Assembly: GCF_001298465.1 (NCBI RefSeq) | Contig: NZ_CP012541.1 | Span: 1,178,001 to 1,242,000 of the forward strand | Length of the DNA: 64,000 nucleotides | Reading direction: 5' to 3' | Source of the DNA: Campylobacter concisus | GTDB lineage: Bacteria > Campylobacterota > Campylobacteria > Campylobacterales > Campylobacteraceae | Shown here: positions 56,952 to 64,000 of the stretch, in pieces | Position numbering within the stretch: position 1 is the stretch's first letter | How the letters are laid out: every line of letters begins with the position of its first letter | Position numbers and translations under genes: made by a program | Notes under the pieces: model-generated | The model's input: the letters and a program-made list of their open reading frames with translations, nothing else | The model's database searches: none | Told to the model about the DNA's origin: nothing

Positions 56952-58355
56952 CTACTCCACGACGATTTGATTTTCTCTTTTGTAAATTTGCACTCTTACA
57001 TTTTCAAAAATTTGTTCGCCTTGTTTTAGCTTTTTCTTACTATAAACCCTAATCTTTCCATATGGCGTATGCAAATAGCGACCTACAAGATTGCCCGAAA
57101 TTTTAGCAAAGACATCGCCACTTCTAGCTTCACTTAGTTGCGATGCATCTAGTAAATTTTCACTAATATCTTTCGTGCCATGCTCATTTATGATCTCATA
57201 AGAGCTGACTTCAAGCGCATCTTTATAAATTTTCATTCGCCTTACTAAAACATCTAGCTCTTCGCCTACAGTAACGCTATTTTTAGGATCATAAACATAA
57301 ATTCCGCGGTGATTTTTCGAGATAATAAAGCCATGCTTATCTTTTAAGATAACAACCGCTTTTTCAATCACGACTGGCACAGCTTCTGGATGATCAAAAA
57401 GCGTATCTACATCAGCCGTCTTATAGTTTTGCTCGATTGTTTTTTTATTGGCTTTATTTTCATCTTTTTTAAAAATTTTACTCACAAAGCCTTTTTTTAC
57501 TGGACTTGGATCAGTTGAAATTTTAAACTTTAATGCAAAGTGATCTAAGTAAAGGTCGCTCTTTGCAAAGCCTTTTTCATCGACTGCAAAGCTTGGTTTA
57601 AAGACTTCAAAACTACCGCCAACATAGCTTAGATCGCCATTTTCCATAAAGCTAGGCGAAAGTAAAACATGATCGATTGCTCTTTTTTTGCCATGCACTG
57701 CGTGAGAATATCTATCTTTTGGCTCAAGCTCTTTATAAAGATCATAAAAATTTCTCGTTGCAATGATGTCATTTAGGATGGATTTTTGTCCAAAGGGCGA
57801 GTTAAAATCACCCAAAATAATCGCATTTTTCTCTTTACCTAGAGCCGTTCTTAGCGTTTTTTCGGCCTTTTTTTGCATATTTATGCCATTTTTATAAGTT
57901 GGAAAGTGATTTACAAATATGCTAAATTTCTTGCCTTCCATCTCAAAAATAACCTTTAAAATATTTCTCGTCTTTACATTTGGAACTTTAAAAACTTCAC
58001 TGCCACTTGGCTGCAACTTTGAAATAAGCCCAAGCCCAACAGGCGAATTTTTCTCCTTTGTAAAGCTTATAAATTTATACTCGCTATCACTTACCAGAGC
58101 TTTTAAAACCTGCTCATTTTCGATCTCTTGAAGTGCGATAATGTCAGTATTTAGTGCATTTATGACTTGTCTTGTCCTTTGTAGTTTTGAATCAGCTGCC
58201 TCGCAGTCCCATTTTGATACGCCTACTTTAAAATCAAGATACTCGCTACCATCATCTTTGCAATCAAATAAATTTTGCACATTATAAGTTGCGATGCTAA
58301 TTTCACTCGCAAATGCCACCAAAATGGTAAAAAACAAAGCAAAAACTACTCTCAA
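56952..58355 (-). CDS. Secreted endonuclease/exonuclease/phosphatase-family protein
   Basis: A 467-residue exported protein with a signal peptide. The EEP domain covers about residues 20-270: ATYNVQNLFD, ALQEIENEQ (catalytic Glu), LGDFNSPFGQ and IDHVLLSPSF, ending at LDHFALKF where most members have SDH. It is likely a periplasmic or secreted DNase or phosphodiesterase. The last 150 residues form a separate beta-rich, SH3/OB-like region (HGFIISKNHRGIYVYDPKNS). It overlaps trmL by four bases. Whether it limits DNA uptake, as extracellular DNases do in some Campylobacter, is speculation. Confidence 0.85.
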   Translation of the reverse strand: MRVVFALFFTILVAFASEISIATYNVQNLFDCKDDGSEYLDFKVGVSKWDCEAADSKLQRTRQVINALNTDIIALQEIENEQVLKALVSDSEYKFISFTKEKNSPVGLGLISKLQPSGSEVFKVPNVKTRNILKVIFEMEGKKFSIFVNHFPTYKNGINMQKKAEKTLRTALGKEKNAIILGDFNSPFGQKSILNDIIATRNFYDLYKELEPKDRYSHAVHGKKRAIDHVLLSPSFMENGDLSYVGGSFEVFKPSFAVDEKGFAKSDLYLDHFALKFKISTDPSPVKKGFVSKIFKKDENKANKKTIEQNYKTADVDTLFDHPEAVPVVIEKAVVILKDKHGFIISKNHRGIYVYDPKNSVTVGEELDVLVRRMKIYKDALEVSSYEIINEHGTKDISENLLDASQLSEARSGDVFAKISGNLVGRYLHTPYGKIRVYSKKKLKQGEQIFENVRVQIYKRENQIVVE

Positions 58356-58831
58356 ATCTCACTCCTAAAGTCAAATTCAGCGATATTTTGCCTGATCGCC
58401 TCATAAGCGATAATGCCAGCACTCATAGCTAAATTTAAGCTCCTACCCTCTTTTCCCATTGGTATGGTTATGGCGTTTTTAAAATTTATATCCATAAATT
58501 CTCTTGGCAACCCAGTACTCTCGCCACCAAAAAATATAAAATCTCCTGGCTTAAACTTAGCCTCGTAGTAAAGCCTATTTGTCTTTGTGGTAGCGAAGAA
58601 AAATCTATCCTTATGGCTTAAGTTTGCTTCTAAAAATTCTTCCAAACTATCCCAAATTTTTGGATTTAAAATTTTCCAGTAGTCAAGCCCTGCTCGTCTA
58701 ACAGCCTTTTCACTTAGATCAAACACAGTGGGCTTAACGATATGTAACTTTAAATTTGCATTAACGCACATTCTACCGATAGCTCCAGTATTTTGCGGTA
58801 TCTGAGGATGAACTAAGACTATGTTAAACAT
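58352..58831 (-). CDS. trmL: tRNA (cytidine(34)-2'-O)-methyltransferase TrmL
   Basis: A 159-residue SPOUT methyltransferase that modifies the wobble base of tRNA-Leu. The N-terminal VLVHPQIPQNTGAIGRMC and the knot residues FGGESTGLPRE and GKEGRSLNLAMSAGI are family signatures. Length equals the family's usual 155-160. It is first of a set of three overlapping genes running into the nuclease and glyS region. Confidence 0.95.
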   Translation of the reverse strand: MFNIVLVHPQIPQNTGAIGRMCVNANLKLHIVKPTVFDLSEKAVRRAGLDYWKILNPKIWDSLEEFLEANLSHKDRFFFATTKTNRLYYEAKFKPGDFIFFGGESTGLPREFMDINFKNAITIPMGKEGRSLNLAMSAGIIAYEAIRQNIAEFDFRSEI

Positions 58832-58905
58832 AAGCTTTCTTTGCCTTAAAAAGTGTTATAAACTAGCCTATTTTAGCCAAAATGGGCTTTTAAGAGTTTT
58901 AAAGA

Positions 58906-60093
58906 CTAATCTTTTCTAGGCTTATGCTCGCTTAGATATTTTGAAATTTCAAGCTCTTGCCTACGTTTTATCTCTTTTGCGATCTCTTCGTTTTTAAAAC
59001 CAGCTGATAAAATTTCTGTCACATCGACTTTCGCATCAAATTTTAGCTCATAAATTCCAAGCTTCTTGGCACGCTCTATTCGCTCTTTATTATAAGCTCC
59101 AAGCCATGATTTTATGGGCATGTTTAGGGCAATTTGCATTAGCTCTTTATCGCTTGGCATGTCCTTAAAATAAGGCTGCTTTAAGATAGAAAAATAGCTC
59201 TTTGGCAGACGCATTTTCTCTAAAATTTTCTTTGCGTCAAGCTCAAATTTGCCAAACAAAAGATACAAAAATAGCCTCTCATCATCCACAAATTCTCTAG
59301 CACTCTTAAGATCGCTTAAAAATCCATCGTCCATAGAAATTTGCATACCAAAAATTTCTTTAAAAAGTCCAAGCTCAAAGAGATAGTAAGCTCCTTTTTC
59401 TAGATACTTTGCGTGAAAAAATTTAATAAGCTCAGTATTTATCCTATCTCTGCTTAGATGCTCCAAACTAAGGCTTTTCATAAGAGCTAGCGTCTCATCA
59501 GCTATGCTAAAATCAAGCCTAGCGCTAAACTGCACACCACGAAGCACCCTTAGCGGATCTTCTTTAAATTTATCACTATCAATGTGCCTTAATGTCTTGT
59601 TTGCCAGATCTTGCTTTCCGCCGTAAAAGTCTAAAATTTCTCCATTAAAGATATTCATCATCATGGCATTTATCGTAAAATCTCGCCTAAGGCTCGCCAT
59701 TTTGGGATCGTTAATATAGCTTACTGCAAAGTCTTTGTGCGAATTTCCAGTTTTGCTCTCACTTCTTGGAAGCCCAAGATCGTAATTTTTGTATTTGTAG
59801 ATGAAGTAGCTTTTGCCAACACCGCTAGCACCTATTCTAGCCATTAGCTCATTAAATTTTAAAGGCTCAATGTCATAAACTTCGATGTCATAATCATAAA
59901 TTTCTCGCCCCAAGAACGCATCTCTTACGCAGCCACCAACTAGATAGACACGTGAAGTAAATGGGGCAAATAGCGACCTAAAAAAGTCTAGCTCGCTATT
60001 TTTATAAATTTCATTTTTGATTTTTATCTCATTTTTTAAGCCATCTAATGGCTTATTTTGAGAGATTTTGGAGTCTATTTTCGATATTTGCAA
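58906..60093 (-). CDS. cca: CCA-adding/poly(A) polymerase-family tRNA nucleotidyltransferase
   Basis: A 395-residue class II nucleotidyltransferase. VYLVGGCVRDAFLG and YDYDIEVYDI carry the Gly-rich turn and the catalytic Asp pair; RRDFTINAMMMN and EDPLRVLRGVQFSARLDF are the ATP/CTP recognition segments. It repairs or adds tRNA 3' CCA ends. The start at 60093 overlaps the ciaD-like gene by 41 bases and gives an extra N-terminal 45 residues; a later start is possible. All tRNAs in the window encode CCA, so a repair role fits. Confidence 0.93.
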   Translation of the reverse strand: MQISKIDSKISQNKPLDGLKNEIKIKNEIYKNSELDFFRSLFAPFTSRVYLVGGCVRDAFLGREIYDYDIEVYDIEPLKFNELMARIGASGVGKSYFIYKYKNYDLGLPRSESKTGNSHKDFAVSYINDPKMASLRRDFTINAMMMNIFNGEILDFYGGKQDLANKTLRHIDSDKFKEDPLRVLRGVQFSARLDFSIADETLALMKSLSLEHLSRDRINTELIKFFHAKYLEKGAYYLFELGLFKEIFGMQISMDDGFLSDLKSAREFVDDERLFLYLLFGKFELDAKKILEKMRLPKSYFSILKQPYFKDMPSDKELMQIALNMPIKSWLGAYNKERIERAKKLGIYELKFDAKVDVTEILSAGFKNEEIAKEIKRRQELEISKYLSEHKPRKD

Positions 60094-60469
60094 GGGTAAA
60101 TTCTAAAAATTTTGTCGTTAGCTCAAGCCTTGAAGCAAGATTTTGTTCACTAGTTTGTTTAAGCCCTTCAAAAAGCACTTCTATGCGCTCAGCAAGGTTT
60201 GCTAAGAAAATTTTCTCTTCGCTCACCTCTCTATTTTTTATTGGACTTACTGGCTCCTCTTTTACCTCAAACACTTGCTCATTTTGTAAATTTGTCTCAA
60301 CTTTTAGCTCGTTATTTAGTGCATTTTCATTAGACTCTATAGCCAAAAGCTCTTTTTTTAGATTCTCACGCTCGAGCTCTTCTTGCTTTTTACTTTGCAA
60401 TGCTTCTATTTTCTCAAGCTCAGCGCTAACCTCACTGATTGCCATTCTAGCGATATCATCAAGCTTCAT
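60053..60469 (-). CDS. CiaD-like protein (invasion antigen D family)
   Basis: A 138-residue cytoplasmic-type protein, no signal peptide, mostly coiled coil with Glu/Lys-rich middle. The opening [19 protein letters not shown] resembles my recollection of C. jejuni CiaD (Cj0788), and the neighbours on both sides (Cj0787-like and cca, Cj0789) match. CiaD is a flagellar-export-dependent effector delivered to host cells in C. jejuni. ATG 60469 overlaps the previous gene's TGA (ATGA) and is preferred over one 15 bases upstream. Orthology is inferred from synteny and the N-terminus; effector function here is unproven. Confidence 0.65.
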   Translation of the reverse strand: MKLDDIARMAISEVSAELEKIEALQSKKQEELERENLKKELLAIESNENALNNELKVETNLQNEQVFEVKEEPVSPIKNREVSEEKIFLANLAERIEVLFEGLKQTSEQNLASRLELTTKFLEFTLANIENRLQNLSK

Positions 60470-60711
60470 AATCTTATCAACCACCTTTTAAATTCATTTA
60501 TCTCTTCGTCACTTTTCATCGCTATAAAAAACTCTTTCATCTGCTCGTTTTTTATCGCTCGCTCTTTGCGAAGTCCGCTCAGGCGATTTATCGCGCTAAG
60601 GGCGTCTTTGTTTGACGGATCTTGCTTTAAGATATTTTTATAAATTTCAAGTGCGTCATCTTTTAGCCCCTGAGCTTCGTAGATCAGTGCTTCAGTGATT
60701 GTGTTTTTCAT
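60466..60711 (-). CDS. Small TPR-like protein
   Basis: An 81-residue protein with one and a half TPR units ([35 protein letters not shown]) and a basic helical end. It overlaps leuB and the ciaD-like gene by four bases each. A gene of similar size precedes ciaD in C. jejuni (Cj0787, recalled). It may be a partner or chaperone of the next gene product, an inference from position only. Confidence 0.7.
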   Translation of the reverse strand: MKNTITEALIYEAQGLKDDALEIYKNILKQDPSNKDALSAINRLSGLRKERAIKNEQMKEFFIAMKSDEEINEFKRWLIRL

Positions 60712-61775
60712 TTTTTGATAAATCCTGCGATAACATCGCCTATCTCGCTAGTTGAGCAAATTTCAACTGCGTTAAAAGCAGCGATATCTTTTGTTCTATA
60801 GCCTTTTGCAAGTGCCTCTTTCACAGCATTTTCTATCGCATCTGCGGCTTCATTTTCACTAAATGCGTATCTTAGCATCATAGCTGCGCTTAAAATGGTC
60901 GCGATCGGATTTGCTATGCCCTGCCCTGCGATGTCTGGAGCTGAGCCGTGAATTGGCTCATAAATTCCCACTTTGCCGCCCATGCTAGCGCTTGGCAAAA
61001 GTCCTATCGAGCCACAAACCATGCTCGCTTCGTCACTTAAAATATCGCCGAATAAATTTTCAGTAAGTATGACGTCAAAATTTGCTGGAGCTCTTACTAG
61101 CTGCATCGCTGCGTTATCTACATACATAAAACTAAGCTCTACTTCAGGGTAATTTTTAGCCACTTCGCTAGTCACCTCACGCCAAAGCTGACTTGTCTCA
61201 AGCACATTTGCCTTATCGACCATGCAGACCTTTTTCTTGCGAAGCATAGCCGTCTCAAAGGCGATCTTTGCGATGCGTTCGATCTCAAATTTAGTATAAA
61301 CCATCGTATTAAACGCTCTATCTTCGCCTTTTTCACGTGGCTGCCCAAAATAAAGCCCGCCTGTTAGCTCACGAACCACGACAAAATCAACGCCTCTTAA
61401 AACCTCTGGCTTTAGCGTGCTAGCATCCACTAGCTCATCAAAAACAATGGCTGGGCGTAAATTTGCATAAGCTTCTAGCTCTTTTCTAATCTTTAAAAGC
61501 CCACTCTCTGGCCTTAGATGTCTTGGCAAATTATCCCACTTCTCGCCGCCGATCGCCCCAAAAAGCACAGCATCAGAGTTTAGAGCGGAGCTAAGCGTCT
61601 CATCTGGCAAAGGCACGCCAAATACATCATAAGCTGCACCGCCCATAAGCTTGTAGTCGTACTCAAATTTTATCCCAAACTCAGCGCTAACAACATCTAA
61701 AATTTTTATCGCCTCATCTATGATCTCAGGACCGATGCCATCGCCTTTTATAACACAAATTTTATATTCTCTCAT
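60708..61775 (-). CDS. leuB: 3-isopropylmalate dehydrogenase LeuB
   Basis: A 355-residue NAD-dependent enzyme of leucine synthesis. [14 protein letters not shown] at the start, [16 protein letters not shown], the substrate residues [13 protein letters not shown] and the [26 protein letters not shown] block are family signatures. It follows leuD by three bases. leuA and leuC are not adjacent, unlike the leuABCD order I recall in C. jejuni. Confidence 0.96.
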   Translation of the reverse strand: MREYKICVIKGDGIGPEIIDEAIKILDVVSAEFGIKFEYDYKLMGGAAYDVFGVPLPDETLSSALNSDAVLFGAIGGEKWDNLPRHLRPESGLLKIRKELEAYANLRPAIVFDELVDASTLKPEVLRGVDFVVVRELTGGLYFGQPREKGEDRAFNTMVYTKFEIERIAKIAFETAMLRKKKVCMVDKANVLETSQLWREVTSEVAKNYPEVELSFMYVDNAAMQLVRAPANFDVILTENLFGDILSDEASMVCGSIGLLPSASMGGKVGIYEPIHGSAPDIAGQGIANPIATILSAAMMLRYAFSENEAADAIENAVKEALAKGYRTKDIAAFNAVEICSTSEIGDVIAGFIKK

Positions 61776-61778
61776 TAT

Positions 61779-62258
61779 TTAATCCAACTTTACTTTTGCG
61801 TATTCTATAAGTCCGCCAGCGTTTAAAAGCTCTTGCATAAACGGCGGTATAGGGCTAAATTTATACTCTTTGCCGCTGGTTAAATTTACGATCGCGCCGT
61901 TATCTACGTCTATTTTTAGTTCGTCGCCCTCGTTTATCTCGTCCGTTTCTTTGATCTCAAGTATCAAAAGTCCCGTATTAAAGCTATTTCTATAAAAAAT
62001 TCTCGCATAGCTTTTAGCTATCACCGCGCCTATACCGGCGGCTTTAAGCGCGATAGGAGCGTGCTCGCGAGAGCTACCGCAGCCGAAATTTTCGCCCGCT
62101 ACGATAATGTCACCCTTATCTATCTTGGAGCTAAAATTAGGATCGGCGTCCTCCATTATATGTTTTGCTAAGATATTTTCGTCGGAAGTATTTAAGTATC
62201 TGGCGGCGATAATTATATCGGTATCGATATTGTCGCCGAATTTCCAAACTTTATTCAT
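61779..62258 (-). CDS. leuD: 3-isopropylmalate dehydratase small subunit LeuD
   Basis: A 159-residue subunit of isopropylmalate isomerase. VWKFGDNIDTDIIIAARYL, the substrate loop GENFGCGSSREHAPIAL and RIFYRNSFNTGLLIL are signatures of the short, archaeal-like LeuD. The large subunit LeuC must be encoded elsewhere. Codons differ from the genes before it (more GCC, TCC, GGC), continuing into the DUF2892/SQR genes. AAAGGCGA precedes the ATG. Confidence 0.93.
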   Translation of the reverse strand: MNKVWKFGDNIDTDIIIAARYLNTSDENILAKHIMEDADPNFSSKIDKGDIIVAGENFGCGSSREHAPIALKAAGIGAVIAKSYARIFYRNSFNTGLLILEIKETDEINEGDELKIDVDNGAIVNLTSGKEYKFSPIPPFMQELLNAGGLIEYAKVKLD

Positions 62259-62360
62259 CGTTTCGCCTTTTTTAAATTTTCGAGATTTTAGCCAAAAGTA
62301 GCTAAATAATTCATCAAACGGCGAATAAAATTTACGGTCTAAGCGGCTAAATAGCGAGGC

Positions 62361-62382
62361 AAAGGGCGCTAAAACGCCCTTT
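62361..62382 (+). terminator. GC-rich hairpin with T-tract
   Basis: AAAGGGCG and CGCCCTTT pair perfectly with a 6-base loop, followed on the plus strand by TTATCTTTTT. It directly abuts the stop of the DUF2892 gene on the minus strand, so it marks the end of that transcript although the T-tract points the other way. Confidence 0.5.
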
Positions 62383-62565
62383 TTATCTTTTTAAATTTAA
62401 AGAACACCTGCCTAAGAATTTACACGCAGGGCAAAAACCCGTAACGCCGACGATAATCGGGATTAACCCGATTAACGCCCAGTAGCTCTCGTAAAAATAC
62501 CAAACTGCCGCCATAAAAACTAGCCCTAGTACGACCCTAATAATTCTACTTTTCACGCTTACCAT
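62383..62565 (-). CDS. DUF2892 small membrane protein (copy 1)
   Basis: A 60-residue protein with two closely spaced helices (IIRVVLGLVFMAAVWYFYES and WALIGLIPIIVGVTGFC), then CPACKFLG. The layout is the DUF2892 (YgaP C-terminal-like) family, often fused or adjacent to rhodanese and sulfur-handling proteins. The cysteines after helix 2 could carry persulfide. It lies four bases after a second DUF2892 gene in the SQR operon. Confidence 0.85.
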   Translation of the reverse strand: MVSVKSRIIRVVLGLVFMAAVWYFYESYWALIGLIPIIVGVTGFCPACKFLGRCSLNLKR

Positions 62566-62569
62566 ATTT

Positions 62570-62731
62570 TTACCTTTTCTTGAAAATTTTATAGAGCGGG
62601 CAGTAGCCGTAATATCCCGTTAAAAGCGGAATTAGCCCGACCGTCCACAACCAGCAGTCGCAAATAAATCCGAAAATAAAAAACCAAATCACCGCTATAA
62701 TCAAACGTATAGTTTTATCTAAAACGCTCAT
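62570..62731 (-). CDS. DUF2892 small membrane protein (copy 2)
   Basis: A 53-residue protein, ATG at 62731: MSVLDKTIRLIIAVIWFF, then a second helix WLWTVGLIPLLTGYYGYC ending in CPLYKIFKKR. It is a diverged paralogue of the next gene and shares its GLIP and CP features, plus CDC between the helices. It starts 11 bases after the SQR stop, with AAGGAGATAAA as ribosome-binding site. Confidence 0.8.
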   Translation of the reverse strand: MSVLDKTIRLIIAVIWFFIFGFICDCWLWTVGLIPLLTGYYGYCPLYKIFKKR

Positions 62732-62741
62732 TTTATCTCCT

Positions 62742-64000
62742 TTAAGCTAAAGCTTTTAGCATTCCGTTCATAACCATAGGTTTAAATCCGTAAATTTTAA
62801 CCAGCCAACTCATATAGCTCTCTCTAGTAGCGCCGAAACATTCTAACGTCGGAGCCGTTCCCTCCCAGTCGAACTCTACCATTATGGCCTTGCCATATTT
62901 GGTGATAAATGGGCAAGCCGTATATCCGGTAAATTTCTCGCTAGGTTCTCGTCCTTTTATCGTGTCGGCTAAATTTTTGGCTAAGATCGGATACATTTTC
63001 CTAACGCTAGCCCCCGTTTTGCCGGCCGCAAATCCGCAAATATCGCCGATACCGAATATATTTTTAAATTTTGTACTTTGTAGGCTGTATTTATCGACGG
63101 CTAGGAAATTTAGCTTGTCGCCCTCTTTGGTTAGGCCGGCGCGAGCTAAAATTTCGCTTCCTTTTTGCTTAGGCGGCAAGTGAAGCCAGTCGTATTTTAC
63201 GTCGATTAGCTCGGATGCGATTTTATCTTCGCCGTTTTGCCTATACGCCGTCCAAAACTCGAAAGTAGCGGTATTTGAGCTTTTATCGACGGCTACGATT
63301 TGGTGGCGAAGATTAAATTTTATCTTTCTTTTTATCATTATTTGAGTCATCGCCGCGGCATAAGTCGGATCGCCGAAAAGCTTGCCGCCGCCGACGTAAA
63401 GATTAACGCTGCCTTTATCGCGGTTACCGGCCAACCTCAGCCTATCTTCGCTCATGCATGTTACTTTTTTATTAGCGCCGCTGCATTTCATCGGAGTTTT
63501 TTGATCGCAAAATACCGCCGCGCCGCCGTTTTGAGAGAATTTTTTCATCAGCTCGTTGCTCTTTACGGCGCCTTGTAGAGTGTAGACGGAGGATATGTTG
63601 CCGCTCGTATCGTTAATATCCTCTAAGCTTAGCCCCTTAACGGCTTCAAAGTCGTATTCCACGCCGCTTGCTACGATTAGATAATCATACCCCAGCTCGC
63701 TCCCGTCGTCTAGGACGAGCAGATTGGCTTCCGGCTTTATCTGCGATACGTTTTTGCGTATCCACTCGGCTCCTTGCGGGATATAATCCGCTTTTTCGTA
63801 AACGACGTCGCTAGCTTCGTAAATTCCGACGGCGATTAGCGTAAAGCCCGGCTGGTAGTAAAATTTCTCGTCTTTATCCACGAGAATTACCTTGGCGTTA
63901 GGCATATCTCTTCTAAGTTTAGCCGCCAATGCGATACCGCTAAGTCCCGCGCCCATTATGACGATTTTAGAATTTATATCGTCGTTTTCGCCACCCGTTA
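62742..64000 (-). CDS. Sulfide:quinone oxidoreductase-like flavoprotein (partial at right edge)
   Basis: The frame is open through the right edge; the ATG at 63956 is internal because the dinucleotide-binding strand KIVIMGAGLSG begins before it, and residues TGGENDDINS precede that. About 420 residues are visible. Features are the FAD-binding GAGLSG, DYLIVASGVEYDF, the SQR cysteine motif TPMKCSGANKK, IFGIGDICGFAAGKTGASV, and the late GYTACPFITKYGKAIMVEF that resembles type II SQR. It should oxidise sulfide and pass electrons to quinone at the inner membrane. Composition and codon use differ from most of the window. Two DUF2892 genes follow. Confidence 0.85.
   Translation of the reverse strand, partial: TGGENDDINSKIVIMGAGLSGIALAAKLRRDMPNAKVILVDKDEKFYYQPGFTLIAVGIYEASDVVYEKADYIPQGAEWIRKNVSQIKPEANLLVLDDGSELGYDYLIVASGVEYDFEAVKGLSLEDINDTSGNISSVYTLQGAVKSNELMKKFSQNGGAAVFCDQKTPMKCSGANKKVTCMSEDRLRLAGNRDKGSVNLYVGGGKLFGDPTYAAAMTQIMIKRKIKFNLRHQIVAVDKSSNTATFEFWTAYRQNGEDKIASELIDVKYDWLHLPPKQKGSEILARAGLTKEGDKLNFLAVDKYSLQSTKFKNIFGIGDICGFAAGKTGASVRKMYPILAKNLADTIKGREPSEKFTGYTACPFITKYGKAIMVEFDWEGTAPTLECFGATRESYMSWLVKIYGFKPMVMNGMLKALA

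Overview
The window is a stretch of chromosome from a low-to-moderate GC Campylobacter, most like C. concisus and its relatives. The evidence is the gene content (CemR-type orphan regulator, IspDF fusion, MqnE futalosine menaquinone gene, EptC, a CiaD-like protein, Campylobacter-type DapD), the AAATTT-rich base composition, very tight overlapping gene packing, and gene order matching C. jejuni blocks that I recall as Cj0820-Cj0827, Cj1366-Cj1370, Cj1605-Cj1610, Cj0506-Cj0508 and Cj0787-Cj0789. Species assignment is inference; nothing was searched.

Layout. 1-677: 3' end of comEC, cut by the left edge. 674-10070 (minus): one tightly packed run motA-motB-fliP-tolC-adaptor-RND pump-tolC-EamA, most junctions overlapping by 1-4 bases. 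10166-16579 (plus): glmU-coaBC-hypothetical-uppS-prepilin peptidase-lptF/G-truA. 16580-16986: a decayed coding remnant and a short direct repeat. 16987-17430: ComEA-like protein with a lysine-rich tail. 17652-22906 (minus): complete rRNA operon 16S-tRNA-Ile-tRNA-Ala-23S-5S, with its promoter near 23150. 23258-28006 (minus): pseudopilin, GT39-like membrane protein, purine phosphoribosyltransferase, NCS2 permease, mqnE. 28120-32430 (plus): degenerate GlnD-like protein and glmS. 32431-32815: terminator and decayed sequence. 32816-40924: DJ-1-like protein, dapD, yagU, two hypotheticals, UPF0210/UPF0237 pair, then thiC-mrp. 41074-44714 (plus): ispDF-cemR-sat-pgpA. 44768-47101 (minus): small protein behind a possible sigma-54 promoter, hemH, Gfo/Idh/MocA protein. 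47269-54736 (plus): alaS-membrane protein-maf-pbp1A-comEA2-eptC. 54781-62258 (minus): glyS with a 50-residue upstream gene, secreted nuclease-like protein, trmL, cca, ciaD-like, TPR-like, leuB, leuD. 62383-64000 (minus): two small DUF2892 proteins and a sulfide:quinone oxidoreductase cut by the right edge.

Functional themes are DNA uptake (comEC, prepilin peptidase, pseudopilin, two comEA genes), cell envelope synthesis (glmU, glmS, uppS, dapD, pbp1A, lptF/G, eptC, ispDF), motility (motAB, fliP), efflux, menaquinone/purine salvage, and Fe-S cofactor supply (thiC coupled to mrp). No mobile element, prophage, CRISPR array or poly-G phase-variable tract was seen. The observations most worth follow-up are enzyme-like proteins with altered active sites (GlnD-like, DJ-1-like, Sat, CemR receiver), the dual-TolC efflux operon fused to flagellar genes, the small gene coupled to glyS, and two segments whose composition suggests recombination (5' half of alaS, and leuD through the SQR gene).
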